DNA of 18,577 nucleotides from a bacterium (GTDB taxonomy: Bacteria > Patescibacteriota > Minisyncoccia > UBA6257 > Colwellbacteraceae): the NCBI GenBank assembly GCA_021811305.1, contig JAJZPD010000008.1:1-18577 (forward strand). Direction: 5' to 3'. The notes below the pieces were generated by a model. The model searched no databases, was not told the origin of the DNA, and saw only the letters and a program-made list of their open reading frames with translations. Positions 13,975 to 18,577 of this stretch are shown here, piece by piece. Every line of letters begins with the position of its first letter. Within the stretch, counting starts at the first letter, position 1. The translations under genes and the position numbers were made by a program.

Positions 13975-14049
13975 TGGGGAGGCATGAGGGAATCGAACCC
14001 TCGTTGGCAGTGCCACAAACTGCAGTGTTACCGCTACACCAATGCCTCC
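13975..14049 (-). tRNA. tRNA-His (GTG)
   Basis: Eight-base acceptor stem GGAGGCAT/ATGCCTCC in which the first G is the extra G(-1) facing C73, the identity mark of tRNA-His. D stem GTGT/ACAC, anticodon stem GCAGT/ACTGC with loop TTGTGGC (anticodon GTG), T arm GAGGG-TTCGATT-CCCTC. CCA is encoded at 13977-13975. A perfect terminator follows. Confidence 0.95.
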
Positions 14050-14064
14050 ATAAATATCGCCTAC

Positions 14065-14093
14065 ATACTAACCTAAAAGAATCTTTAAATCAA
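14065..14093 (-). promoter_or_regulatory. tRNA-His promoter
   Basis: TTGATT (14093-14088), 17 bases, TAGTAT (14070-14065) on the minus strand. Confidence 0.55.
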
Positions 14094-14101
14094 AAAACTT
14101 T

Positions 14102-14200
14102 GCCGAAGCTGAACTTCAATAAATGCTTGCGTATTTATCGGTTAAACTTCGGATTTTTGCTGTTTTTAATTTTACGCTTTTAGCTTTTATCTACTATTAG
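14102..14200. repeat. hairpin plus R1-like tail upstream of tRNA-His
   Basis: CCGAAG (about 14104) pairs with CTTCGG (about 14148), enclosing ATAAAT/ATTTAT. It is followed by TTTTACGCTTTTAGCTTTTA, family R1 vocabulary. Confidence 0.4.
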
Positions 14201-14203
14201 TAT

Positions 14204-14337
14204 TCCTCCACAGAAACCCTCCTGCCTGCAGGCCAAAGCCTTTCGGCAAGGCGAAGGCCTGGTTTCCGCCCCTTCCCGGGTCCGATTCCAGAGCAAAAAC
14301 CAAAATCTCCCAGGTAAATCTGAGAGCTTTTGGTTTG
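14204..14337 (-). repeat. tRNA-Arg(TCT)-associated palindromic element (element C), possibly truncated
   Basis: Shares with elements A and B the tail TTTCCGCCCC...GGGTCCGATTCC (T-loop mirror at 14284-14289) followed by the tRNA terminator, and a GAAACC/GGTTTC hairpin. Here the hairpin loop is expanded by another palindrome (CAGGCC, GCCTT / AAGGC, GGCCTG). I find no copy of the tRNA-Arg 3' end on the far side. Confidence 0.5.
14293..14335 (-). terminator. tRNA-Arg(TCT) terminator
   Basis: AACCAAAA..CTC / GAG..TTTTGGTT stem, T run on the minus strand (14297-14293). Confidence 0.75.
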
Positions 14338-14409
14338 TGCCCCCGAGAGGAATCGAACCCCTATTTGGGGATTAGAAGTCCCTCGTTCTATCCGTTGAAC
14401 TACGGGGGC
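14338..14409 (-). tRNA. tRNA-Arg (TCT)
   Basis: Acceptor GCCCCCG/CGGGGGC, D stem GTTC/GAAC, anticodon loop CTTCTAA (TCT), T arm AGGGG-TTCGATT-CCTCT, A73. CCA is not encoded. Confidence 0.95.
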
Positions 14410-14420
14410 AGGCTACGCTT

Positions 14421-14449
14421 ATCTTAAAGGCCGACGGGCCAAAATTCAA
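14421..14449 (-). promoter_or_regulatory. tRNA-Arg(TCT) promoter
   Basis: TTGAAT (14449-14444), 17 bases, TAAGAT (14426-14421) on the minus strand, 12 bases before the tRNA. Confidence 0.65.
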
Positions 14450-14485
14450 GGAAAAAGGCCCACGCTAACGAATTAGCATGGGCCT
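14449..14485 (-). terminator. terminator of the 59-residue protein gene
   Basis: Minus strand GGCCCATGCTAA-ttcg-TTAGCGTGGGCC with one G-T pair, then TTTTTCCTT. Confidence 0.9.
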
Positions 14486-14493
14486 CGACGCTA

Positions 14494-14673
14494 TCAAGCG
14501 CGCGGGGCGCCGATGAGCTCGAACTCGACCTTCTTCTTCTGGGACATGAAGTTGACCGAATTATTAGTCTGCATATCGGTCCAAACTTCTCGCCCTTTTG
14601 ATCCGTCCTCATAGATCGGATGGTACGTTGCCAAACCATCCTTAGACGACCATTCGAGGTCAACGATCTTCAA
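14494..14673 (-). CDS. uncharacterised 59-residue protein, TTG start
   Basis: The frame is open from 14748, but AGGAGGG lies seven bases before a TTG at 14673, giving MKIVDLEWSSKDGLATYHPI...VNFMSQKKKVEFELIGAPRA. Start style and private terminator match the other orphan genes, which is the main reason I accept it. The 25 extra upstream residues would lie in the predicted leader. An exact TTGACA at 14748-14743 could be its -35, with a poor -10 (CATAAG at 17 bases). The sequence is soluble and mixed in charge, with no cysteine or membrane helix. I do not recognise a family. Confidence 0.6.
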   Translation of the reverse strand: MKIVDLEWSSKDGLATYHPIYEDGSKGREVWTDMQTNNSVNFMSQKKKVEFELIGAPRA

Positions 14674-14750
14674 AAAGAAGCCCTCCTGACAAGAAATAAT
14701 TAGAGCAGATACTAGACTCCTTATGCCACAAAATATAATATCTGTCAATA

Positions 14751-14917
14751 TGTGCCCTCGCGGGGAATCTCACAAAATTTTGTGGATGCAAAATTTTTTG
14801 AAACCCAGCGGTTTCAATACTTCCGCTACGGGGAAACTTCCGTTTCCCCGCCCCCTTTCCCGTTCGATTCCCGGACAAAAATTAAAATCTCCTGGATTTA
14901 TCCAGGAGATTTTAATC
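14751..14917 (-). repeat. tRNA-Arg(CCT)-associated palindromic element (element B)
   Basis: The 19 bases at 14751-14769 (tgtgccctcgcggggaatc) copy exactly 14918-14936, the 3' end of the adjacent tRNA-Arg(CCT) up to the T-loop. The core 14770-14865 starts TCACAAAATTT as in element A, then an AAAATTTT hairpin, TTGAAACC-cagc-GGTTTCAA, TTCCGC, GGGGAAAC-ttcc-GTTTCCCC, and ends GTTCGATTCCCGG, an inverted T-loop half. The tRNA terminator follows. Confidence 0.75.
14873..14916 (-). terminator. tRNA-Arg(CCT) terminator
   Basis: 17-base perfect stem ATTAAAATCTCCTGGAT / ATCCAGGAGATTTTAAT with a T run on the minus strand. Confidence 0.85.
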
Positions 14918-14919
14918 TG

Positions 14920-14991
14920 TGCCCTCGCGGGGAATCGAACCTCGATTAGCGCGTTAGGAGTGCGCTGTTCTATCCATTGAACTACGAGGGC
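14920..14991 (-). tRNA. tRNA-Arg (CCT)
   Basis: Acceptor GCCCTCG/CGAGGGC, D stem GTTC/GAAC, anticodon loop CTCCTAA (CCT) on GCGC/GCGC with one A-C mismatch next to the loop, T arm CGAGG-TTCGATT-CCCCG, A73. CCA not encoded. Confidence 0.93.
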
Positions 14992-15001
14992 TGGCATGGA
15001 T

Positions 15002-15054
15002 AATATACTAAAAAACCGATGATAATTGCAATTTACCATTGCGCATAGTAAGAT
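15002..15054. promoter_or_regulatory. divergent tRNA promoters sharing one palindromic -35 (TTGCAA)
   Basis: TTGCAA at 15026-15031 is its own reverse complement. Plus strand: 17 bases to TAAGAT (15049-15054) for tRNA-Phe. Minus strand: 18 bases to TATATT (15007-15002) for tRNA-Arg(CCT). Confidence 0.6.
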
Positions 15055-15066
15055 TTTTTATAGACA

Positions 15067-15138
15067 GCCGCGGTAGCTCAGTGGTAGAGCGCATCCCTGA
15101 AGAGGATGGCGTCGGGGGTTCGATTCCCTCCCGCGGCA
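15067..15138 (+). tRNA. tRNA-Phe (GAA)
   Basis: Acceptor GCCGCGG/CCGCGGC, anticodon stem CATCC/GGATG with loop CTGAAGA (GAA), T arm with GTTCGATTC, A73. CCA not encoded. Seven bases before tRNA-Pro. Confidence 0.95.
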
Positions 15139-15145
15139 CACTTCG

Positions 15146-15216
15146 CGGGGTGTCGTATAGTGGTAGTACGCATGCTTTGGGAGCATGTAGTCCCAGTTCG
15201 ATTCTGGGCACCCCGA
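15146..15216 (+). tRNA. tRNA-Pro (TGG)
   Basis: Acceptor CGGGGTG/CACCCCG with the C1-G72 pair usual for bacterial tRNA-Pro, anticodon stem CATGC/GCATG with loop TTTGGGA (TGG), T arm CCCAG-TTCGATT-CTGGG, A73. CCA not encoded. Confidence 0.95.
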
Positions 15217-15265
15217 CAAAAGCCAAACAATCTTTCCGACATCGCGCGATAATAAGCGGCGGATG

Positions 15266-15278
15266 TATAATAAGATTA
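15266..15278 (+). promoter_or_regulatory. leaderless -10 box of the PGI/PMI gene
   Basis: Perfect TATAAT (15266-15271), six bases (aagatt), then ATG: the same spacing as recA. It overlaps an upstream in-frame ATG at 15263, which would lie before the transcript start. The -35 is unclear. Confidence 0.65.
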
Positions 15279-16240
15279 TGAAGGAAGAGATTTTAAATTT
15301 CTCCGCGCAATTCTCCTACAAACCAAAGGTGGAAAACGCCGGCAAACTAAAGACAAGGCGCGAGTTCATCGTCGCCGGAATGGGAGGATCTCATCTGGCA
15401 GCCGACCTTTTAAAAACTTGGCGGCCTGATCTGCCGCTCGTAATCCACAGCGATTACGGTCTGCCTGATCTGCCGAAGGAAAAGCTAAAAAAATCCCTCA
15501 TCATCGCCAACTCCTACTCAGGCAACACCGAGGAGACGCTCAGCGCCTTTCAAACCGCATTAAAAGCAAAACTGCCGCTTATCGCCATCGGCACCGGAGG
15601 GAAGTTGATAGCCGCCGCGAAAAGAAATGGAATCCCGTTTATTCAGACTCCCGCAGCCCGAACCGAACCAAGAGCGGCTATTGGTTATAACTTCGTTGCG
15701 CTTCTCAACGCAATGAATTTGAGTCGCGACCTCAACGAAGTTTATAGCTTGGAAAAATCCCTGCATCCGGAAAAGCTGGAATCTATCGGGAGAAGAATGG
15801 CGAAAGAAGTCGGCGAAAAGACCCTTATTATCTACTCTTCCGAACGCAACCGCGCCCTGGCCTACAACTGGAAGATAAACATGAACGAAACCGCGAAATC
15901 ACCGGCTTTCACGAACGTCTTTCCGGAACTAAACCACAATGAGATGAACGCCTTCGCTAAAAAAATAAAGACGGGCTCTGCCGATTTTTATTTCCTGATC
16001 CTCAAAGAGAAGAATGAACAGGCGCGCATCGAAAAACGGATGGCTATCCTGCGCGAAATCCTCAGCCAAAGAAACTGGCCAGTGAAAGAAATATCGTTCG
16101 GCGACTCCAGGAAACTACAAGACATCTTCCATAGCGTCCTGCTTTCGATGTGGACTTCATATTTCGTCGCTGAAAGCCGCGGCGAGGATCCGGATCATAC
16201 GCCGATAATCGAGGAGTTTAAAAAGAGGATGGCGGCCTAA
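15278..16240 (+). CDS. bifunctional phosphoglucose/phosphomannose isomerase (SIS family)
   Basis: 320 residues from the ATG at 15278. It interconverts glucose-6-P or mannose-6-P with fructose-6-P. An N-terminal SIS domain has the sugar-binding VAGMGGSHLAADLL (32-45) and NSYSGNTEET (78-87). The C-terminal half belongs to the PGI/PMI type, with ELNHNEMNAF (NHNE at 219-222, catalytic Glu and His) and the late ESRGEDPDHTPIIEEFKK. ERNRALAYNWKINMNETAKS is the linker that precedes it. An earlier ATG at 15263 exists but overlaps the TATAAT, so I reject it. The gene stands between tRNA-Pro and a convergent envelope gene; only two bases separate the two stops. It probably replaces classical Pgi, since CPR genomes often carry this form. 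Confidence 0.93.
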   Translation: MKEEILNFSAQFSYKPKVENAGKLKTRREFIVAGMGGSHLAADLLKTWRPDLPLVIHSDYGLPDLPKEKLKKSLIIANSYSGNTEETLSAFQTALKAKLPLIAIGTGGKLIAAAKRNGIPFIQTPAARTEPRAAIGYNFVALLNAMNLSRDLNEVYSLEKSLHPEKLESIGRRMAKEVGEKTLIIYSSERNRALAYNWKINMNETAKSPAFTNVFPELNHNEMNAFAKKIKTGSADFYFLILKEKNEQARIEKRMAILREILSQRNWPVKEISFGDSRKLQDIFHSVLLSMWTSYFVAESRGEDPDHTPIIEEFKKRMAA

Positions 16241-16242
16241 AA

Positions 16243-16863
16243 TCAGCTGTTCGTCATTTGGTCGAACTGCTTCATCAAGCTCTGATACTGCGTATTAAGA
16301 TTGTTGATGGATTTCGCCTGATCGTTCATCTGCGAAATGACGCTGTTTATCTTCGCGGCTGGCGCGGAAGAGGCTCCGTTCTGCAGCCGGTTGTGCAATA
16401 AGTCTAAAAGTTGATAAGTATAGTTGTTGTAGCTGATCAGACCTTCGACGATTTGCGACTCGATGATGATGGCCTGCAAGCCGATCCTGGCCGCGGATTC
16501 CGGCTGGACCTGCGAAAGATTCGAAGCCATAACGTTCAGCTGGTCGGACAACTGCACTGCGCTGGCCCGCGCTTGGTTGTTCTGGTTTATTTCCTCCAAA
16601 ACCAGGTTTAGTCCGGCGGTGTAGTTTCCGCTTGTCTCATCGGCCTGAATCTCCTGCAAATTCTTAATAGAGTTGTCGGAAATGCCGACGATGACCTGCG
16701 AGGCGTCTCCGCCTGCCGCCCTGGCCTTCAAAAACTCGGGCGGAACATGCGGCTGGCCGGAAGTATTCAAAAGCCTTATCAAGAAAACCAAAATAAGAGC
16801 CGCCACCACGATGGCGACGATCCAAGCCCAGTTCTTTCTCACAACTCCCAGTCTGGTGATCAT
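16243..16863 (-). CDS. membrane-anchored extracytoplasmic protein, unknown
   Basis: 206 residues. After MITRLGVVRKNWA comes one membrane helix (about 14-32, WIVAIVVAALILVFLIRLL); the rest should lie outside. It is Gln/Asn/Ser rich and strongly helical, with heptad-like stretches (SVISQMNDQAKSINNLNTQY near the C-terminus), so coiled-coil pairing is likely. No enzyme motif is visible. I recall similar single-helix hypothetical proteins in CPR genomes but cannot name a family. It is leaderless by my reading: TAAAAT lies eight bases before the ATG. It converges on the PGI/PMI gene, with no room for a separate terminator. Confidence 0.8.
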   Translation of the reverse strand: MITRLGVVRKNWAWIVAIVVAALILVFLIRLLNTSGQPHVPPEFLKARAAGGDASQVIVGISDNSIKNLQEIQADETSGNYTAGLNLVLEEINQNNQARASAVQLSDQLNVMASNLSQVQPESAARIGLQAIIIESQIVEGLISYNNYTYQLLDLLHNRLQNGASSAPAAKINSVISQMNDQAKSINNLNTQYQSLMKQFDQMTNS

Positions 16864-16871
16864 TTTCGGGC

Positions 16872-16900
16872 ATTTTAACCGATTTTTGCCCGCCTGTGAA
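16872..16900 (-). promoter_or_regulatory. promoter of the 16243-16863 gene, leaderless
   Basis: TTCACA (16900-16895), 17 bases, TAAAAT (16877-16872), eight bases before the ATG. Confidence 0.65.
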
Positions 16901-16960
16901 GGTCGGCGCTCAGCTGGATTTCATAATCGAAACTTGCTTCTTGTCCGAGGGTTTATGGGT

Positions 16961-16966
16961 TATAAT
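16961..16966 (+). promoter_or_regulatory. -10 box of the 17006-17713 gene
   Basis: Perfect TATAAT; the -35 is unclear. The leader would be about 33 bases, without an SD. Confidence 0.45.
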
Positions 16967-17005
16967 TTTTTTACGCATCAAAGGTCGTAAAAATTTTTTA
17001 AAAAG

Positions 17006-17713
17006 ATGCCTAAAAATAAGTTCGTCATCGCGGGAGCGGTTTTGGTCGCCGCTTTCGCCGTCTATTTCGGAGTGTCGCACGCAGCCCTTGCCGACGACAG
17101 CGGCGGAGACAATACCTCCGGATTAAGCGCTGTTTCCAATCTGTTGCCGGTTGTCACGACCACCTCGTCGGAAGGAGAAGGTTCCAGCCAGCCGAGCAAC
17201 CTTTATTCCTACGCCAATGCCTGGCAGAGCCAAGCCAAAAATCTGGAGGACGCGTTTTCCAGCGCCTTCGATAACACCGTGCAATCGGGAGTAAAGGCCG
17301 AACAAATGCCCTCGAGTTTGAGCATTGGGCCGAATGGACAGATTCGCATGACCGGCGCCAGCTTGACGGCCGTTTCGGGAAGTAACCTGACTATCAACGT
17401 CTGGGGGATGACCTTTAATGTCAACGCCTCGCAGGCGCAGCTTGCCGGATCAAGCCAGCAAGCTATCGCTCTCACCGATATGCAAGTCGGCGATAAGCTG
17501 ACGGTCACCGGAACGATCGACCCTTCGACCGGAGCGGTCACGGGACAGGTGGTTGTCGATTACTCTCTCGTCACCAGGCAAGCCAGCACGGCTTTGCAGT
17601 CCAGAATCAGCCAATTGCTTCAGCTTATTCAGCAGCTACAAAGCCAGCTGAACCTGATGCAGGGCGGAACGAGCGCTGCCACCTCGGCCGCCACTTCGAC
17701 TGTCGGGCAATAA
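17006..17713 (+). CDS. secreted protein with DUF5666-like beta domain and C-terminal coiled coil
   Basis: 235 residues. Sec signal at 1-29 (KFVIAGAVLVAAFAVYFGVS, cleavage after ALA before DD). The middle (about 110-195) reads RMTGASLTAVSGSNLTINVW, GMTFNVNAS, MQVGDKLTVTGTIDPSTGAV, which resembles the small DUF5666/OB-like barrel. The tail is a Gln/Leu coiled coil (LLQLIQQLQSQLNLMQGG) followed by a Ser/Thr/Ala end. Such coiled-coil tails are common in parcubacterial surface proteins and may pair with other envelope proteins, for example the neighbouring divergent gene; that is inference. The single TATAAT at 16961 and the terminator at 17732-17760 make it a single unit. Confidence 0.8.
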   Translation: MPKNKFVIAGAVLVAAFAVYFGVSHAALADDSGGDNTSGLSAVSNLLPVVTTTSSEGEGSSQPSNLYSYANAWQSQAKNLEDAFSSAFDNTVQSGVKAEQMPSSLSIGPNGQIRMTGASLTAVSGSNLTINVWGMTFNVNASQAQLAGSSQQAIALTDMQVGDKLTVTGTIDPSTGAVTGQVVVDYSLVTRQASTALQSRISQLLQLIQQLQSQLNLMQGGTSAATSAATSTVGQ

Positions 17714-17731
17714 GAAAGCCTGAAGCTGAGC

Positions 17732-17760
17732 TAAAAACGCCCCTTACCGGGGCGTTTTTA
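17732..17760 (+). terminator. terminator of the 17006-17713 gene
   Basis: TAAAAACGCCCC-ttacc-GGGGCGTTTTTA, perfect 12-base stem. Confidence 0.9.
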
Positions 17761-17764
17761 GATG

Positions 17765-17793
17765 TTGGCAAATCTCCTTTTTTGGCCTAAAAT
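17765..17793 (+). promoter_or_regulatory. tRNA-Gly promoter
   Basis: TTGGCA (17765-17770), 17 bases, TAAAAT (17788-17793). Confidence 0.65.
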
Positions 17794-17824
17794 CAATCTT
17801 AGTTTCAGGACCGCAACCCTGTTA

Positions 17825-17898
17825 GCGGGATTAGTATAGTGGTAGTACGCCACCTTGCCAAGGTGATGGCGCCAGTTCGATTCTGGTATCCCGCTCCA
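17825..17898 (+). tRNA. tRNA-Gly (GCC)
   Basis: Acceptor GCGGGAT/ATCCCGC, anticodon stem CCACC/GGTGA with loop TTGCCAA (GCC), T arm with GTTCGATTC, T73 and an encoded CCA (17896-17898). Confidence 0.95.
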
Positions 17899-17901
17899 CT
17901 A

Positions 17902-17937
17902 CAAAACAAAACGGCTTTTAAAAGCCGTCATATTTTA
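17902..17937. terminator. bidirectional terminator between tRNA-Gly and the decarboxylase gene
   Basis: Perfect palindrome ACGGCTTTTAAAAGCCGT (17911-17928) with A-rich left and T-rich right flanks. It serves the converging units. Confidence 0.75.
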
Positions 17938-17946
17938 TAGGAGGAT

Positions 17947-18417
17947 TTATTTCTCCCACCCTTCACTTAAATATGGCGCGCAAACCAGGGCGCAAACAGG
18001 CCGATCCGCGCACTTAATGCCAACGATTTTGAATTGCACTTTCCCATACTGATTTTCGCGGTACTGGTGCATATTTCCCAGCGAATCGCGGATCAATTTT
18101 TCAACCTCAAATTCCGATCCGCCCTGGTGCTCGACGAAAAGGCCTCGACCGGTTTCGTCTTGTATCCAGCCTAAACCAGCCCAAGCCTCTTTCCCGGATT
18201 CGGTCTCCGTCCTGGAGCTCAAGACCGCGTAGAGCCGGTGGCCGTACTCCGCAGGCTGCGGTTCGACTTTCTTAACCTCCACCATCGCTTCCGGCGGGAT
18301 CACCGAGCTTAGATGCAAAATGTTGTAATTGGCGACGCCGGCGTCGTTTAAGGCGCTGTCGAAAGCGCTCAACTCCGTGGGACCGCTGCCGGTTCCGTAA
18401 GTGACTGGTATGTTCAT
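17947..18417 (-). CDS. pyruvoyl-dependent arginine decarboxylase
   Basis: 156 residues from the ATG at 18417. The family makes agmatine from arginine with a self-made pyruvoyl group. Motifs: VTYGTGSGPTELSAFDSALN, then AGVANYNILHLSSVIPP. By analogy with the archaeal PdaD enzyme, the chain is cut between Ser37 and Ser38 and Ser38 becomes the pyruvoyl group. LGWIQDETGRGLFVEHQGG carries the expected late Glu. Length matches PdaD. The open frame reaches 18453, but the promoter lies there, so 18417 is preferred. It may provide agmatine for polyamines or consume acid; no other polyamine gene is in the window, and aspartate or other specificities are less likely. Confidence 0.88.
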   Translation of the reverse strand: MNIPVTYGTGSGPTELSAFDSALNDAGVANYNILHLSSVIPPEAMVEVKKVEPQPAEYGHRLYAVLSSRTETESGKEAWAGLGWIQDETGRGLFVEHQGGSEFEVEKLIRDSLGNMHQYRENQYGKVQFKIVGIKCADRPVCALVCAPYLSEGWEK

Positions 18418-18424
18418 AAGGATG

Positions 18425-18453
18425 AGTTTAACTTCTCGCCGCTTTCTCCGCAA
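18425..18453 (-). promoter_or_regulatory. promoter of the arginine decarboxylase gene, leaderless
   Basis: TTGCGG (18453-18448), 17 bases, TAAACT (18430-18425), seven bases before the ATG. Confidence 0.55.
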
Positions 18454-18457
18454 TCGG

Positions 18458-18486
18458 TTGTCAGGAGGTTCTTTGCCCGCTATATT
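18458..18486 (+). promoter_or_regulatory. tRNA-Trp promoter
   Basis: TTGTCA (18458-18463), 17 bases, TATATT (18481-18486), 11 bases before the tRNA. Confidence 0.7.
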
Positions 18487-18497
18487 GGTAAGGTACT

Positions 18498-18568
18498 GGG
18501 AGCTTAGTTAAGTGGTATAACTGCGGTCTCCAAAACCGCTGTCGGGGGTTCGATTCCCTCAGCTCCCG
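18498..18568 (+). tRNA. tRNA-Trp (CCA)
   Basis: Acceptor GGGAGCT/AGCTCCC, anticodon stem GCGGT/ACCGC with loop CTCCAAA (anticodon CCA), T arm with GTTCGATTC, G73. The 3' CCA is not encoded. A CCA anticodon together with TGA stops in the window argues against UGA recoding. Confidence 0.94.
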
Positions 18569-18577
18569 CACAATAAA

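Noticed and set aside
13787..15226. Short open frames over the tRNA genes and elements (for example 13787-13987, 14723-14980, 15008-15226)
   Set aside because: They are translations of tRNA arms and of the palindromic elements (RESHKI..NFLKP, REGIEP.., FPHAS-type peptides) and have no ribosome binding site. Their similarity to each other reflects DNA repeats, not protein conservation.
15263..15277. Upstream in-frame ATG of the PGI/PMI gene (MYNKI)
   Set aside because: The codons ATG TAT AAT contain the -10 box TATAAT, so the transcript should begin after them; the ATG at 15278 fits the spacing seen at recA.
2250..18453. Recoded stop codons (UGA as Gly)
   Set aside because: folD ends in TGA one base before the next gene's start and the other core genes end normally; no in-frame TGA is needed to extend a conserved domain.

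Overview
The window looks like a chromosomal segment of a Candidate Phyla Radiation (Patescibacteria) bacterium, most likely a parcubacterium. The evidence is indirect: tightly packed minimal housekeeping genes (recA, ftsK, glyA, folD, cysteine desulfurase), an FtsK followed by a RodZ-like HTH/transmembrane/Ig-like protein, an LCP-family protein, several short secreted or membrane proteins typical of this group, and single tRNA genes scattered between genes. Stops TAA, TAG and TGA are all used as stops, so the standard bacterial code applies. No 16S gene is present, so the lineage is an inference.

Layout. 1-2000 (minus strand): 5' part of a cysteine desulfurase, a DEDDy-type exonuclease and a YkuK-like RNase H-fold protein. 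2200-6220 (plus): ftsK, a RodZ-like protein overlapping it, and recA. 6480-9450 (minus): the overlapping group glyA-folD-LCP protein. 9500-10320 (minus): a rhodanese and an FMN split-barrel protein that overlap each other. 10380-14680 is an accessory zone of orphan genes that each have a Shine-Dalgarno site, a GTG or TTG start and a private terminator; they are mixed with palindromic repeats, a 400-base stretch rich in potential RNA helices, and tRNA-His and tRNA-Arg(TCT). 14750-15220 holds tRNA-Arg(CCT), tRNA-Phe and tRNA-Pro. 15278-18577 holds a phosphoglucose/phosphomannose isomerase, two envelope proteins, tRNA-Gly, a pyruvoyl-dependent arginine decarboxylase and tRNA-Trp.

Three signals deserve attention. 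(1) Downstream of three minus-strand tRNAs lie related small palindromic elements. In two of them the element is bounded on its far side by an exact 18-19 bp copy of that tRNA's own 3' end, from the T-loop to the acceptor end, as if a tiny element of about 170-190 bp had inserted into the tRNA 3' end and restored it. (2) Core genes carry -10 boxes only 6-10 bases before the start codon (leaderless or nearly so), while the accessory genes use TTGACA-type -35 boxes, predicted leaders of about 40-52 bases, GGAGG seven or eight bases before GTG/TTG, and their own hairpin terminators. This looks like two gene-expression dialects in one genome. (3) Intergenic spaces between core genes are filled by long imperfect palindromes built from a small vocabulary (AAAGCG, AAAGCTT, AAACGC).
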